Assembly (NCBI RefSeq): GCF_000430005.1
Contig: NZ_AUCY01000022.1
Location: forward strand, 1-60,562
Length of the DNA stretch: 60,562 bases
Direction: 5' to 3'
Source: Desulfovibrio cuneatus DSM 11391
GTDB taxonomy: Bacteria > Desulfobacterota > Desulfovibrionia > Desulfovibrionales > Desulfovibrionaceae
Every line of letters begins with the position of its first letter. The stretch's first letter is position 1. A program made the position numbers and the translations under genes. This document shows positions 51,794 through 60,350 of the stretch, in pieces. The notes beneath the pieces were generated by a model. The model had not been told where the DNA came from. It worked only from the letters and a program-made list of their open reading frames with translations, and ran no database searches.

Positions 51794-52993
51794 ATGCTTT
51801 GCACGCAACACACTGAATATACCCCCAACCAGAAAAAAGTTATCGTGCTTTCAAGCGTTGCCACCATAGGTATGGTGTTTGGTCTTGTGAGCATTATGCC
51901 CGTGGTGCCAAAACTGGCAGAAGTGTTCCAGGTTTCTTTGAGCACTGCCAGCCTGGTTATTGCGGCGTATGCTTTACCGGGTATTTTTCTGGCCCCGGTG
52001 GCCGGGCTTTTGGCCGACCGCTTTGGACGGCGGGTGGTGCTGGTGCCGGCTTTTTTGCTGTTTGGGCTGGCTGGTGGCGCCTGCGCTTTTGCCCCTGGGC
52101 TGCATGAACTTATTGCCCTGCGGCTTGTGCAGGGCATTGGGGCGGCACCCCTGCAAGCCTTGAATATTACCATTTTGGGTGATGCTTTTTCCGGCCCGGT
52201 GCGGGCACGCTGGCTTGGCTATAATATGACCATGGTAAGCGTGTGCAATGCGGTGTACCCGGCCCTTGGCGGCCTGCTTGGCCAATGGGACTGGCGCTAT
52301 CCCTTCCTGTTGCCCCTGTTTGCCTTGCCAGTGGCCTTTGTGGCCTTGCGTACCAAACTGGAAAAACCACAAGAGCGGCCCGGCCTTGGGGCATACCTTG
52401 TGGAGGTGGGCCGTGTGTTGCGGGGGCGCACCCTGTGGGCATTGCTTGCCACCCTGCTCGTTTTTTTCATGCTGTTTGCCGGTATTATTACGGGCTATCC
52501 TGCCTTTGCGCGGCACCAGTTTGGGGCAGAACCTGCTGCCATTGGTATGCTTATGGTGATGTTTTCTCTGGGTTCCGGGCTGGTTTCCTTGTGGTTTGGT
52601 CGGCTTGCCCAAACCTTTGCTGTGCGCGCCCTGCTGCTGGTAAGCGTTGCCCTGTATGCCCTGGGCCTTGGGCTTTTGCCGCACATGCCTTCGTTTTACT
52701 GGCTTGCCTTGCCCCTTTTACTGTTTGGGGCAGGGCATGCTTTGAATGTGCCGTGCGTGCAGTCCCTGTTGGTGCGCTCTGTGCCACCGCAGCGGCGCGG
52801 GGCCCTGCTTTCCTTGAACAGTATGCTCACCAGAGTGGGGCAAACAGCAGGGCCATTTTTGTTTGGCCTTGTCGTGGAAGGGGTGAGCATGGCCTTTGCC
52901 TTCAGCGCATTGTTGCTTGTGCCTGCCGGGCTTATGGGGCTTGCCTTTGGGGTGGTTGGGCCAGGGACATTGCGCGAACAAGGCGACGAGTAA
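51794..52993 (+). CDS. MFS transporter
   Basis: This is a 399-residue protein with about twelve membrane segments from ATG 51794, with AAGGA seven bases upstream (ATG 51779 and TTG 51767 are alternatives). The loop 2-3 signature LLADRFGRRVVLVP and PGIFLAPVAG are typical of major facilitator drug/H+ antiporter-like proteins. It is followed after 12 bp by cobB, so it is probably co-transcribed with cobalamin genes. Export or import of a corrinoid-related compound is possible but not shown. Confidence 0.9.
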   Translation: MLCTQHTEYTPNQKKVIVLSSVATIGMVFGLVSIMPVVPKLAEVFQVSLSTASLVIAAYALPGIFLAPVAGLLADRFGRRVVLVPAFLLFGLAGGACAFAPGLHELIALRLVQGIGAAPLQALNITILGDAFSGPVRARWLGYNMTMVSVCNAVYPALGGLLGQWDWRYPFLLPLFALPVAFVALRTKLEKPQERPGLGAYLVEVGRVLRGRTLWALLATLLVFFMLFAGIITGYPAFARHQFGAEPAAIGMLMVMFSLGSGLVSLWFGRLAQTFAVRALLLVSVALYALGLGLLPHMPSFYWLALPLLLFGAGHALNVPCVQSLLVRSVPPQRRGALLSLNSMLTRVGQTAGPFLFGLVVEGVSMAFAFSALLLVPAGLMGLAFGVVGPGTLREQGDE

Positions 52994-53005
52994 GGGGAAA
53001 CGCAT

Positions 53006-54631
53006 ATGAATACTTCTTCTACCAGCACTTTCCAGGCACTGGGGGCACTGGCCCCGGCCCCCCCCGCAGGCCAGCCCGGTGCGGCAACGGCAGCCCTTGG
53101 CGTGCGCGGTTTTTTGGTGGGCGGCACAGCTAGCGGGGCGGGTAAAACCACCCTTACCCTTGCGCTTATTGCTGCCCTTGTGGCCCGTGGGCACAGTGTG
53201 CAGCCCTTTAAGGTGGGGCCAGACCCCATTGACCTTTCCCTGCACAGTGCCGTGGCAGGCAGGCAGGGCTATTCCCTGGATGCCTTTTTGGGCGGGCAGG
53301 AAGGATGTTGCCAGACGTTTTACCGTCCGTTTGTGGCTGCGGCGGGGCAACATATGTCCTTGGCAGGGGCACAATCCCCGCAGCCCGGTTCTCAGCCTAT
53401 TCAGCCTGCTCCCTGCACCATGGCCGTGGTGGAAGGGGTGATGGGCCTGTTTGACGGTGTGGCATTTGGGGGGGAAGAAGGTTCCCCTGCCCAAATAGCC
53501 AAGTGGCTTGGTCTGCCTGTGGTGCTGGTGCTGGACGCCCGTTCCCTGGCCCGTTCTGTAGCGGCCCTGGCCCAGGGTTTTGTGCATTTTGACCCCCAAC
53601 TTTCATTTGCCGGGGTGGTGTGTAACCGGGTGGGTAGCCCCCGCCATGCTGCTATTTTATGTCAGGCCTTGCAAGACCATTGCCCGCAGGTGCGGCTTTT
53701 GGGGTGTATGCCCCGGCTGGAAGATATCCGCCTGCCCGCACGGTACCTTGGCCTTGTGGCAGAGGAAGCCACAGCCAACCCCCATGGGTTTGCCAGCACT
53801 TTGCGCCAATGGGCGGAAGACCACCTGGACATGGACGCCCTGGTGGCAGCCTTGCCGGATGTGGCTTTGCCTGCCCCAGAACAGGCGCACCTTACCCTGC
53901 CTTCATGCCAGAGCGAAGCAAGCGTAGGGAATATGGTTGCGAGCACTGCCGCAACGCCTGTACCGCACGCCGGTGCCCGCAATAGCAGCAAGGTGCGTGT
54001 GGCGGTTGCCCACGATGCTGCCTTCAGCTTTTATTTTCAGGAAAACAGAGACAGGCTGGAAGCCGCCGGGGCAGAACTGTGCTTTTTTTCTCCCTTGCAT
54101 GATGCCGCCTTGCCCGCCGGGGTGCAGGGGCTATGGTTGGGGGGCGGGTACCCGGAACTTGTGGCAGAAGGGCTAGCCGCCAACCAGCCCATGCTGCGGG
54201 CTGTGCGCCAGTTTGCCCAGGCCGGGGGCACGGTGTGGGCGGAAGGGGGCGGCTTTATGTACCTTATGCAGGGGGTTACCACGGCCTCTGGTCAGGAATA
54301 TGCCATGGCCGGGGTGTTCCCCTTTGCCTGCCGTATGCATGCCAAGCGTCAGGCGTTGGGCTACCGTTTGCTCAACGTGCAGCAGCCGTGCTGCCTTGCC
54401 CCTGCCCCAACGGTGTTGCGCGGGCATGAATTCAGGTACAGTGCCCTGGTTGGGGAACCCTTGCCCCACAGTGTGACGTGCGTGGGCACCCTGGCAGACG
54501 CCAGCGGCAATGCCACCGGGGGAATGGCCTATAGCCCCGCGGGCTTACCCGCTACGTTGGGGCTGTATGCCCACCTGTATTTGGGGTCTTTTCCGGCAAG
54601 TGCCGCTGCCTTTCTTACCCCTGCCCTGTGA
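53006..54631 (+). CDS. cobB/cbiA: Cobyrinate a,c-diamide synthase, glutaminase Cys replaced
   Basis: This is a 541-residue CobB/CbiA protein. It amidates the a and c side chains of cobyrinate (or hydrogenobyrinate) with ATP and glutamine. The N-terminal dethiobiotin-synthetase-like part has P-loop GTASGAGKTTLTLAL with Lys47, KVGPDPID and VVEGVMGLFDG. The C-terminal class I amidotransferase part has GLWLGGGYPEL. The family's nucleophile motif AECGG reads AEGGGFMYL here, with Gly414 where the catalytic Cys is expected. The conserved late motif around RGHEFRYS is kept. The enzyme may depend on free ammonia. AGGGG precedes the start. Confidence 0.93.
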   Translation: MNTSSTSTFQALGALAPAPPAGQPGAATAALGVRGFLVGGTASGAGKTTLTLALIAALVARGHSVQPFKVGPDPIDLSLHSAVAGRQGYSLDAFLGGQEGCCQTFYRPFVAAAGQHMSLAGAQSPQPGSQPIQPAPCTMAVVEGVMGLFDGVAFGGEEGSPAQIAKWLGLPVVLVLDARSLARSVAALAQGFVHFDPQLSFAGVVCNRVGSPRHAAILCQALQDHCPQVRLLGCMPRLEDIRLPARYLGLVAEEATANPHGFASTLRQWAEDHLDMDALVAALPDVALPAPEQAHLTLPSCQSEASVGNMVASTAATPVPHAGARNSSKVRVAVAHDAAFSFYFQENRDRLEAAGAELCFFSPLHDAALPAGVQGLWLGGGYPELVAEGLAANQPMLRAVRQFAQAGGTVWAEGGGFMYLMQGVTTASGQEYAMAGVFPFACRMHAKRQALGYRLLNVQQPCCLAPAPTVLRGHEFRYSALVGEPLPHSVTCVGTLADASGNATGGMAYSPAGLPATLGLYAHLYLGSFPASAAAFLTPAL

Positions 54632-54648
54632 TTTACCAAGGATAAGCC

Positions 54649-55296
54649 ATGATTACACTTGACCCCCATAATACCCCCCAAGGCATTGAGGACCGCTCCT
54701 TTGCCATTATTGATGCTGAAATTGACCCCAAGCCGTTCCATGGGGACGCCTGGCAGGTGGCCCGGCGTTTGGTGCACACCAGTGGCGACACAGGCCTTGT
54801 GGCTGATTTATGGTTGCCTGATGCGGCCGTGGCTGCCGGGGTGGCTGCCATTCGGGCCGGGGCGCCCATTTTTACGGATACGGAAATGGCCCGTGCAGGT
54901 ATGCCCCTGCGCCGCCTGAGCCCTTTTGGTTGCACTGTGCAGTGCCTGCTGGCTGCGCCGGGTGTGGCAGAACTGGCCGTGGCAGAAGGCATTACCCGCT
55001 CAAGAGCAGGGGTGCTGTGCCTTGGCAAGGCCATGGAAGGTAGTATTATTGCCATTGGCAATGCCCCCACCGCCTTGCTGGCGATGTTGGAAGCAGTGGC
55101 AGAAAACGGTATTATGCCTGCCCTGGTGGTAGGTATGCCTGTGGGGTTTGTGAATGCGGCGGAATCAAAGGAACTGCTGGTGCAGCAGAAAGCCCTGCAT
55201 AGCCTTGTGTTGCGCGGGCGCAGGGGCGGTTCGCCCCTTGCGGCTGCCACGGTAAATGCCCTGGCCTGTCTGGCAAGCGATGGAGCAGGTGTGTAG
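54649..55296 (+). CDS. cbiC/cobH: Precorrin-8X / cobalt-precorrin-8 methylmutase
   Basis: This 215-residue protein of the CobH/CbiC family moves the C-11 methyl to C-12 to form (hydrogeno)cobyrinate, the substrate of the enzyme encoded just upstream. It shows SFAIIDAEI, the catalytic His in VARRLVHTSGDTG, PIFTDTEMARAGM, SRAGVLCLGKAMEGSIIAIG near the middle, VVGMPVGFVNAAESKE and RRGGSPLAAATVNAL. It starts 17 bp after cobB with AAGGA, so the two sequential steps are co-expressed. Confidence 0.95.
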   Translation: MITLDPHNTPQGIEDRSFAIIDAEIDPKPFHGDAWQVARRLVHTSGDTGLVADLWLPDAAVAAGVAAIRAGAPIFTDTEMARAGMPLRRLSPFGCTVQCLLAAPGVAELAVAEGITRSRAGVLCLGKAMEGSIIAIGNAPTALLAMLEAVAENGIMPALVVGMPVGFVNAAESKELLVQQKALHSLVLRGRRGGSPLAAATVNALACLASDGAGV

Positions 55297-55337
55297 CTGA
55301 GTTGATAACAATTTTGATTACTTGATTTTTACTTGGT

Positions 55338-55489
55338 GAGGCTCTGCCTCCCCAAACCCCTCCGCCAAGGGCATCATGCCCTTGGAACCCCACATGGTGC
55401 TTGTTTTCACGCGCTGCGTGAAAGCAAGCGAAATGGGGGTCAAGGGGAATCATTCCCCTTGCAGGGGGTTGGGGGACAGTGTCCCCCAA
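55338..55489. repeat. Multi-hairpin intergenic repeat, copy 2
   Basis: Four dyads stand in series: CCAAGGGCAT-C-ATGCCCTTGG at 55365-55385, GCTTGTTTTCACGC with GCGTGAAAGCAAGC (one mismatch) at 55399-55429, AAGGGGAAT-C-ATTCCCCTT at 55442-55460, and TTGGGGGACA-G-TGTCCCCCAA at 55469-55489. It is related to 2424-2615. It lies between the convergent cbiC and amidase genes and may end both transcripts. Confidence 0.7.
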
Positions 55490-55498
55490 TGATACACT

Positions 55499-57187
55499 CT
55501 ATTTTTCCACAGCGCGTTTGTAGGCGCTTACAGCGTCGGCCAGGCCTGCTGCCTGGAGTTGTAAAAATCGGTCGGAGCGCAAGCTTGCTGCGTCGTCTGT
55601 GTTGGTCACATACCCGAATTCAACGAGAATGGCGGGCATTTTTGCTCCCATAAGTACATAAAACGGGGCAGAGCGCACGCCGTTATCCACCATGGCCTGT
55701 TTGCCGCTGGCAGCCCTTTTGAGTATCTCTTTTTGCACCATGCTGGCCAGCTTGTGCGACTCATTGCGTTTGCTGTTGCCAGTGAGGTCAGAAAGGATAA
55801 ATTGCAGGTCGCTTACCCCCCCCACATCAATGCCGTTTTCCCGTGCCGCAGCAAGGGCTGCGTCTTTGGATTTTGCAGTATCCAGGTAGTACGTTTCCAG
55901 CCCCTGAATTGCCGGGTTGGCGTTGGCGTTGGCATGTAGGGAAATAAACAGGTCTGCCTTTTGGGCATTGGCCATAAGGGGCCTGTCTTGCAAGGAAATA
56001 TAGGAATCGTTCGCTCTGGTAAGAATAACCGTAAACCCTTGGGCTTCCAACGCTGCGCTGACCTTTTTGGCCATTTGCATGGTAAACAGGCTTTCCTGAA
56101 TGGTATTGGCAGTGGTGCCAGGGTCTTTGCCCCCGTGGCCGGGGTCCAGCATAATGGTGCGTACTGTCAGCCCAAGCTGTTGCGCCAGGGTGCCCTTTTG
56201 GTTGGTATTGGTAGCTTTATCCTTGGTGCGAGAGGGCTTTTCTCCGGTTCGTCCAGCTTTATCTGCTGTTTTCCCGGCTTTTTCCTCAGGGCTGGCTGTT
56301 TTGCTTTCTTGCGCTTCTTTGCCGCGCTCTTTTTTGGGTGCGGTTTCCTTGTCCGGGGTGGTCTGTGGGGGCTGGGCTTCCAGGTCCTTGAGCAACGCCA
56401 CGGCCTGGGTTGCCTGTTTGCTTTGGGGGTAGTCGCGCTGCAACAGCCGTAAGGTGCGCTTGGCGTCGTCCAGCCCATGGGGCACGCGGCTTAACAAGGT
56501 GGCCTGCTTCAGCCGGGCTTCCGCAGCGCGGGTATGCTTGTTGTGCTTGGTGGCAAAGGCGTCATACCGCTGGGCCGCTTCGCGCCAGTCTTGGGTGGTG
56601 CGGGCACGCACTGCCAGTTCTTCCCGTGTTCGTGCGGCAAGCAACATGGCTTCCGGCTGGTTGGGGTAGCGTTCCAGTATGGCTTTGATGCGCGTTTCAA
56701 AATTCAGCCAGTTGTGCCGCAGGGAAGCGCGCTGGGCATCGCCAGCAAGGGCGTTGAACTCTGCCTGTAACCCCTGCACGGCGTTGAGTGCTTTGGGAGA
56801 GGTGGCGGCACTGGCCGTGGTTTCAGCCTTGGCCTGGGGGGTGGCGCGTACCTGCGTGCTGGCAGGGGTGGTGCGTGGTTTGTTTTGCTGCGTCCCTGTG
56901 GCTGGTTGCGTATCGTTTTTTTTCGTGGGGGTGGCTTGCTTGCTTGGGGCGGGCTTTTGGTTGGTGCTGCGCTGCTTTTCTATTTGCTGCGTGGTGGAAC
57001 TTGGGGCTGCCAAGGCAGGGCTTTGTTGTGCCCCAAAGCATTGCAGAGTGAAAAAGCAAAGGCACAGCATTATTATGGCACGGGCAGGGGCCAGAGCACG
57101 GGCAAAGAGCCGGGCACCACGGCGCAAAATAGCGCGTTGGTGGCAGGCTGGGGGAGTATGAAAAAGGGCGGTGCAAATGCTCAACAT
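55499..57187 (-). CDS. N-acetylmuramoyl-L-alanine amidase (AmiC type)
   Basis: This is about a 562-residue exported peptidoglycan amidase. The C-terminal ~220 residues are the amidase 3 domain, with zinc ligands in LDPGHGG, IQESLF and SLHANA and catalytic Glu in LVEFGYVTN. Before it lie a TPR-like region (about residues 110-270) and a long, low-complexity Lys/Ala/Thr/Gln-rich linker, also seen near the N-terminus. A hydrophobic signal (IIMLCLCFFTLQCFGA) sits behind a basic stretch. The start is uncertain: ATG 57187 is the first ATG, ATG 57070 gives a shorter signal peptide, and neither has a clear ribosome binding site. It cleaves septal murein during division. Confidence 0.88.
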   Translation of the reverse strand: MLSICTALFHTPPACHQRAILRRGARLFARALAPARAIIMLCLCFFTLQCFGAQQSPALAAPSSTTQQIEKQRSTNQKPAPSKQATPTKKNDTQPATGTQQNKPRTTPASTQVRATPQAKAETTASAATSPKALNAVQGLQAEFNALAGDAQRASLRHNWLNFETRIKAILERYPNQPEAMLLAARTREELAVRARTTQDWREAAQRYDAFATKHNKHTRAAEARLKQATLLSRVPHGLDDAKRTLRLLQRDYPQSKQATQAVALLKDLEAQPPQTTPDKETAPKKERGKEAQESKTASPEEKAGKTADKAGRTGEKPSRTKDKATNTNQKGTLAQQLGLTVRTIMLDPGHGGKDPGTTANTIQESLFTMQMAKKVSAALEAQGFTVILTRANDSYISLQDRPLMANAQKADLFISLHANANANPAIQGLETYYLDTAKSKDAALAAARENGIDVGGVSDLQFILSDLTGNSKRNESHKLASMVQKEILKRAASGKQAMVDNGVRSAPFYVLMGAKMPAILVEFGYVTNTDDAASLRSDRFLQLQAAGLADAVSAYKRAVEK

Positions 57188-57359
57188 AATGGGCAGGGAA
57201 TATACCCGTAATAGATTTTTTTGACAAGCAGGCCCGCAGGAGAACAAACTGGGGGGCTGCCAAGGCTTTGCGGGCGGTATAGCTGCCAGCATTGCATAAA
57301 GCGGGTAATAGATTTATGGTGGAAACGTTATAAATACGTGCATGTTGTAGGGGGAATAT

Positions 57360-57830
57360 ATGAACACAGTACTATTGGTGTTAGGCAGTGTTTTGCTCTG
57401 TTTTGCCGTGGGCTTTGTGGGTGCACGGTTGCAGGTACGTTCCCTGGCGGAATGGTACCCCACGTTGCGTAAGTCGCCCCTTACCCCGCCCAACAGGGTA
57501 TTCCCCCTGGCCTGGGGGGTGCTGTATGCCTGCATGGGCATATCCCTTGGGTTGCTGCTGGCAGCGCAAGGCCCCCAGCGGCTGCTGTGCATAAGTATTT
57601 TTGCCGTGCAACTTATGCTTAACGGCCTGTGGAGCATTGCCTTTTTCTACTACCGCAGCCCCCGCGCGGGCCTGGTGGTGGTGGCGGCGTTGTGGTGTGC
57701 CATTGTGTGGTTTGCCGTGGCTGTGTTCCCCATAAGCCAGGTGGCTTCCTTTTTGTTTGTTCCCTATATTGTTTGGGTAGCTTTTGCCGCGTATTTGAAT
57801 TTGTACATTGTGCAGCATAACAAGGGGTAA
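57360..57830 (+). CDS. tspO: TspO/MBR family protein
   Basis: This 156-residue protein has five membrane segments, the family hallmark. Typical features are WYPTLRKSPLTPPNRVFPLAWG at 32-53 (the PPxxVFxxxW motif region), LMLNGLWSIAFFY and a conserved Trp-rich fourth and fifth segment. TspO proteins bind tetrapyrroles such as protoporphyrin. A tetrapyrrole link with the nearby cobalamin genes is suggestive but not shown. It is divergent from the amidase gene. Confidence 0.9.
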   Translation: MNTVLLVLGSVLLCFAVGFVGARLQVRSLAEWYPTLRKSPLTPPNRVFPLAWGVLYACMGISLGLLLAAQGPQRLLCISIFAVQLMLNGLWSIAFFYYRSPRAGLVVVAALWCAIVWFAVAVFPISQVASFLFVPYIVWVAFAAYLNLYIVQHNKG

Positions 57831-57914
57831 CGGCAAAGCAGAGGGGAAGGCTTGGTTTTTTTGTATGGGAATAGCAAACCAAACAGTGGGTGTGGGTATA
57901 CCTGGAAACAATAA

Positions 57915-58040
57915 GGAAACGCTCATTTTTTCCGTTTGGTGGCGTTGCTTCATGATTTGTCCAGGGGGGCAGGGCCAAAGAGCCCACCCCCCCTGTACAA
58001 AACACGTGCGCCTTGCCAAACGAAAAAACTGAGCGTTTCC
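57915..58040. repeat. MITE-like repeat, copy E (126 bp)
   Basis: It starts GGAAACGCTCATTTTTTCCG and ends CGAAAAAACTGAGCGTTTCC. The ends form a long imperfect stem including CCGTTTGG with CCAAACG, and CGTTGC / GCGCCTTGCC. The interior differs from copies A-C and carries its own dyad GGGGGGC / ACCCCCCC. Conserved ends with variable middle support mobility of the ends. Confidence 0.68.
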
Positions 58041-58077
58041 AGAGTATGTGGAATTTTTTGTTTAGCGTAAAAAACGG

Positions 58078-59067
58078 CTATTCGCTTTTGCCGAACTTGC
58101 CAAACCCTTTGCTTAGTCCGGAAAGCGCGCCTTTTGCGGCGTCCTTGGCTTTATCTGCTGCTTCTTTGGCTTTATCGGCAGCGGATGCGGTGTCCAGAGC
58201 GGGGGTGGCAGAAGCGGGCAGTTCTTTGCGCAGTGTTTTGCGTTCCAGAACGTTGGTGTATTCGCCGCTATCGTTGAACTTGATGAGTTCTCCCACGCGG
58301 GAAACAGACCATGGGTGGGAGCGACCATTGCTCAGAATGATTTTTTGCACCAGGCCGAGGCCTTCCGAGCTGACCTGCTCAAAGTTGCGGCTTTGCTCGA
58401 TAAATTCTTCCAAGTTCAGTTCGTCCACAAAGCGCTGGCTGGAGCCTGCCAGTTTCATCAGGGCTGTGCATGAGGCGTTGAAGTTTTGGCACGCCAAATA
58501 GCCACCACGGTCGCAGGAATATTCTGCGGCCCGGTACCATTCAAAGTAGGCATAGTTCAGGGCGTAAATGGCTGGCTGGGAAAAGGTGCTCAGCCCTGGC
58601 ACGGTGGAAAGGATGGCGCTGAGCAGGTTCTCGCCCAAAATTGTGCCCAGGGCCTGGTAAATGATGTGCTGCGACTTGATGTGGGAAAGTTCATGCCCAA
58701 TAACAAAGCGGATTTCGTCATCGGTAAGAAAGTCCAGCAAGTAGCTGTATATGCACACAATTGGCTTGTCAGGGCACGCGGTATAGGCGTTCAACTGGGG
58801 GGCAGAGCTTACATAAAAAAGAGGCTCGTCAACGTTCAGGGTTTCGCACGCTTCGCGCATAAGCTTGTACAGGGTGGGCATTTGCCGCTCAGTCACCTTC
58901 AGGTTGCTGCCAAGCAGTTCCATTCTGGAAATACTGTTCTGTGGCACGGTGCAAAGTTCCAGCACCTTGGGGAAAAGGGGGATTTTACGTAACGTCTCAA
59001 GGCCTATTCTGTCTAACGGGTGTTCATACTCACAAGAATGTAAATCAGTAATGGCAACAGTTTTCAT
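58078..59067 (-). CDS. M48-family metallopeptidase
   Basis: This 329-residue protein starts at ATG 59067 behind GGAGAG. The zinc site is HELSH in FVIGHELSHIKSQH, with the third ligand Glu in the YRAAEYSCDRGGYLA segment. No signal peptide or strong membrane anchor is seen at the N-terminus; a moderately hydrophobic stretch follows the active site. The C-terminal tail is Ala/Lys-rich and helical (AADKAKEAADKAKDAAKGA), like a LEA-type repeat. It is likely a cytoplasmic or membrane-associated quality-control protease. Confidence 0.85.
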   Translation of the reverse strand: MKTVAITDLHSCEYEHPLDRIGLETLRKIPLFPKVLELCTVPQNSISRMELLGSNLKVTERQMPTLYKLMREACETLNVDEPLFYVSSAPQLNAYTACPDKPIVCIYSYLLDFLTDDEIRFVIGHELSHIKSQHIIYQALGTILGENLLSAILSTVPGLSTFSQPAIYALNYAYFEWYRAAEYSCDRGGYLACQNFNASCTALMKLAGSSQRFVDELNLEEFIEQSRNFEQVSSEGLGLVQKIILSNGRSHPWSVSRVGELIKFNDSGEYTNVLERKTLRKELPASATPALDTASAADKAKEAADKAKDAAKGALSGLSKGFGKFGKSE

Positions 59068-59411
59068 GCGTGGTGCTCTCCGGGTATTGGTGTGCAAAGC
59101 CGCTGGTTACAATGTATACAGGCCCGCAAGTCTGCGGCTCGTTTCAGGCTGTTCGGGGTGTTCTGTGTCATCCATTTTGGTGATTACCAGAATTTGCAAC
59201 TTTCACAAGAAAAAAGTGTTCTTTTGCCTGTGTGCAGCCTGTAAAAAACGTTGATATGCTTCTGCCTGTTGCGTAATGCAGTATCTCTCCCCCTTCATTT
59301 TTTGCCAGGTTTCAGGCGTAACAAGTGCCCCATGGTGAATAGGCAGTTGCGCGCCACACAAGGCACTGCTAGTATCTTTTTCTCTATAAGCCGATAACAC
59401 AAGGGGAGATA
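59068..59411. other. Intergenic region between divergent peptidase and lipoprotein genes
   Basis: It contains the promoters of both genes. No further gene, repeat or strong hairpin is seen. GGGGAG at about 59402-59407 is the ribosome binding site for 59412. Confidence 0.4.
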
Positions 59412-60158
59412 ATGATGCGCACCGTACACAGCAACACAAGACGCTGTTTCCATTTTGCAGGCATACCAATGTGCCTGCCCATTCTGCTGGTGAATTGCCT
59501 GCTTTTTTTCGGTTGTAAGGCAACCAATACAGCGCCCCCCCCACCTGTTGCGGCCCCCCAGCAAGAGATGCCCAGTTACAAATATCTGTTTGCCCACAGA
59601 ATTTTACCCCAGGGGCTGCACGGAACACCGGAAACGGCGTTGCTGCTTGCTTTTTCAGAACAAGGCGATGCATTTTTAGCTTCTGTGTGGGAACAGAATA
59701 AGCAGGCAAACCCGCAATTCGCAAGTGAAGTTGCCAGCCCGCCCAAGGTAATTCAGCGTGGGTTCCTGGCAAAAAGTCTGGCGTTCTTCATTATTGAAAT
59801 GCCAACGCCAGAGGTAATGCCTGAAGCTTATTACGCCCTTGTTATTGTTGAGTTGACGCAGGATGCCAAGAAGCAGGCGCTGGATGCCAAACGCATCTGG
59901 TACTATACGCTGGAAAAAACCATGCCCAAGGAAGCTTTGCTGGCAGGGAACAAGGCAAATGCAGCCCCGACGCAGCAAACAGCCACCGTTATTGGGCAGT
60001 GGACCAATGAACCACGGCACTGGAACTTTGGCCCCGGCCCTGCCCCAGGCGACCCCAAAGCCTTTGCCGGTGCGGTGTTTACGCTGTTCCGGGCAAAAGT
60101 CAAGGAAGCTGCTCGTGCCAAACAGAGTGCGGGCGGGAATGGGCCAGCAAGGCAGTAA
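59412..60158 (+). CDS. Lipoprotein of unknown function
   Basis: This 248-residue protein has a lipoprotein signal: basic N-terminus, hydrophobic CLPILLVNCLLFF and lipobox LFFGC with the lipidated Cys near residue 35. A Pro-rich linker (NTAPPPPVAAPQQ) follows, then a globular region of unknown family (MPEAYYALVIVELTQDAKKQ, RIWYYTLEKTMPKE) and a C-terminal Ala/Lys-rich helix. I do not recognise the family. GGGGAG supports ATG 59412. Confidence 0.7.
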   Translation: MMRTVHSNTRRCFHFAGIPMCLPILLVNCLLFFGCKATNTAPPPPVAAPQQEMPSYKYLFAHRILPQGLHGTPETALLLAFSEQGDAFLASVWEQNKQANPQFASEVASPPKVIQRGFLAKSLAFFIIEMPTPEVMPEAYYALVIVELTQDAKKQALDAKRIWYYTLEKTMPKEALLAGNKANAAPTQQTATVIGQWTNEPRHWNFGPGPAPGDPKAFAGAVFTLFRAKVKEAARAKQSAGGNGPARQ

Positions 60159-60277
60159 GGAAAGGTGGTATGGGGAGTGCCCACACCTTACCAGACCAAT
60201 AGGCCCGCAGAAACAAGCGGTGAACGTGCCGCTTATTCCAGTGGGTTAATGACAACTTACTTTTTACCAGAGAGAGT

Positions 60278-60350
60278 AGGGTAATCCCCCCAAAAAGTAG
60301 TAGCTTTTATAAGTAGAATTTCCGAGAATAAACCAAGCGGAGATTTTACA
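60278..60350 (+). mobile_element. Left end of an IS3-family insertion sequence
   Basis: The stretch before the transposase start, beginning near AGGGTAATCCCCCCAAAAAG, resembles the terminal repeat zone of IS407-group elements, where CCCCC(A)AAAAGT motifs are usual. The exact end and target duplication cannot be set because the right end is outside the window. Confidence 0.5.
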
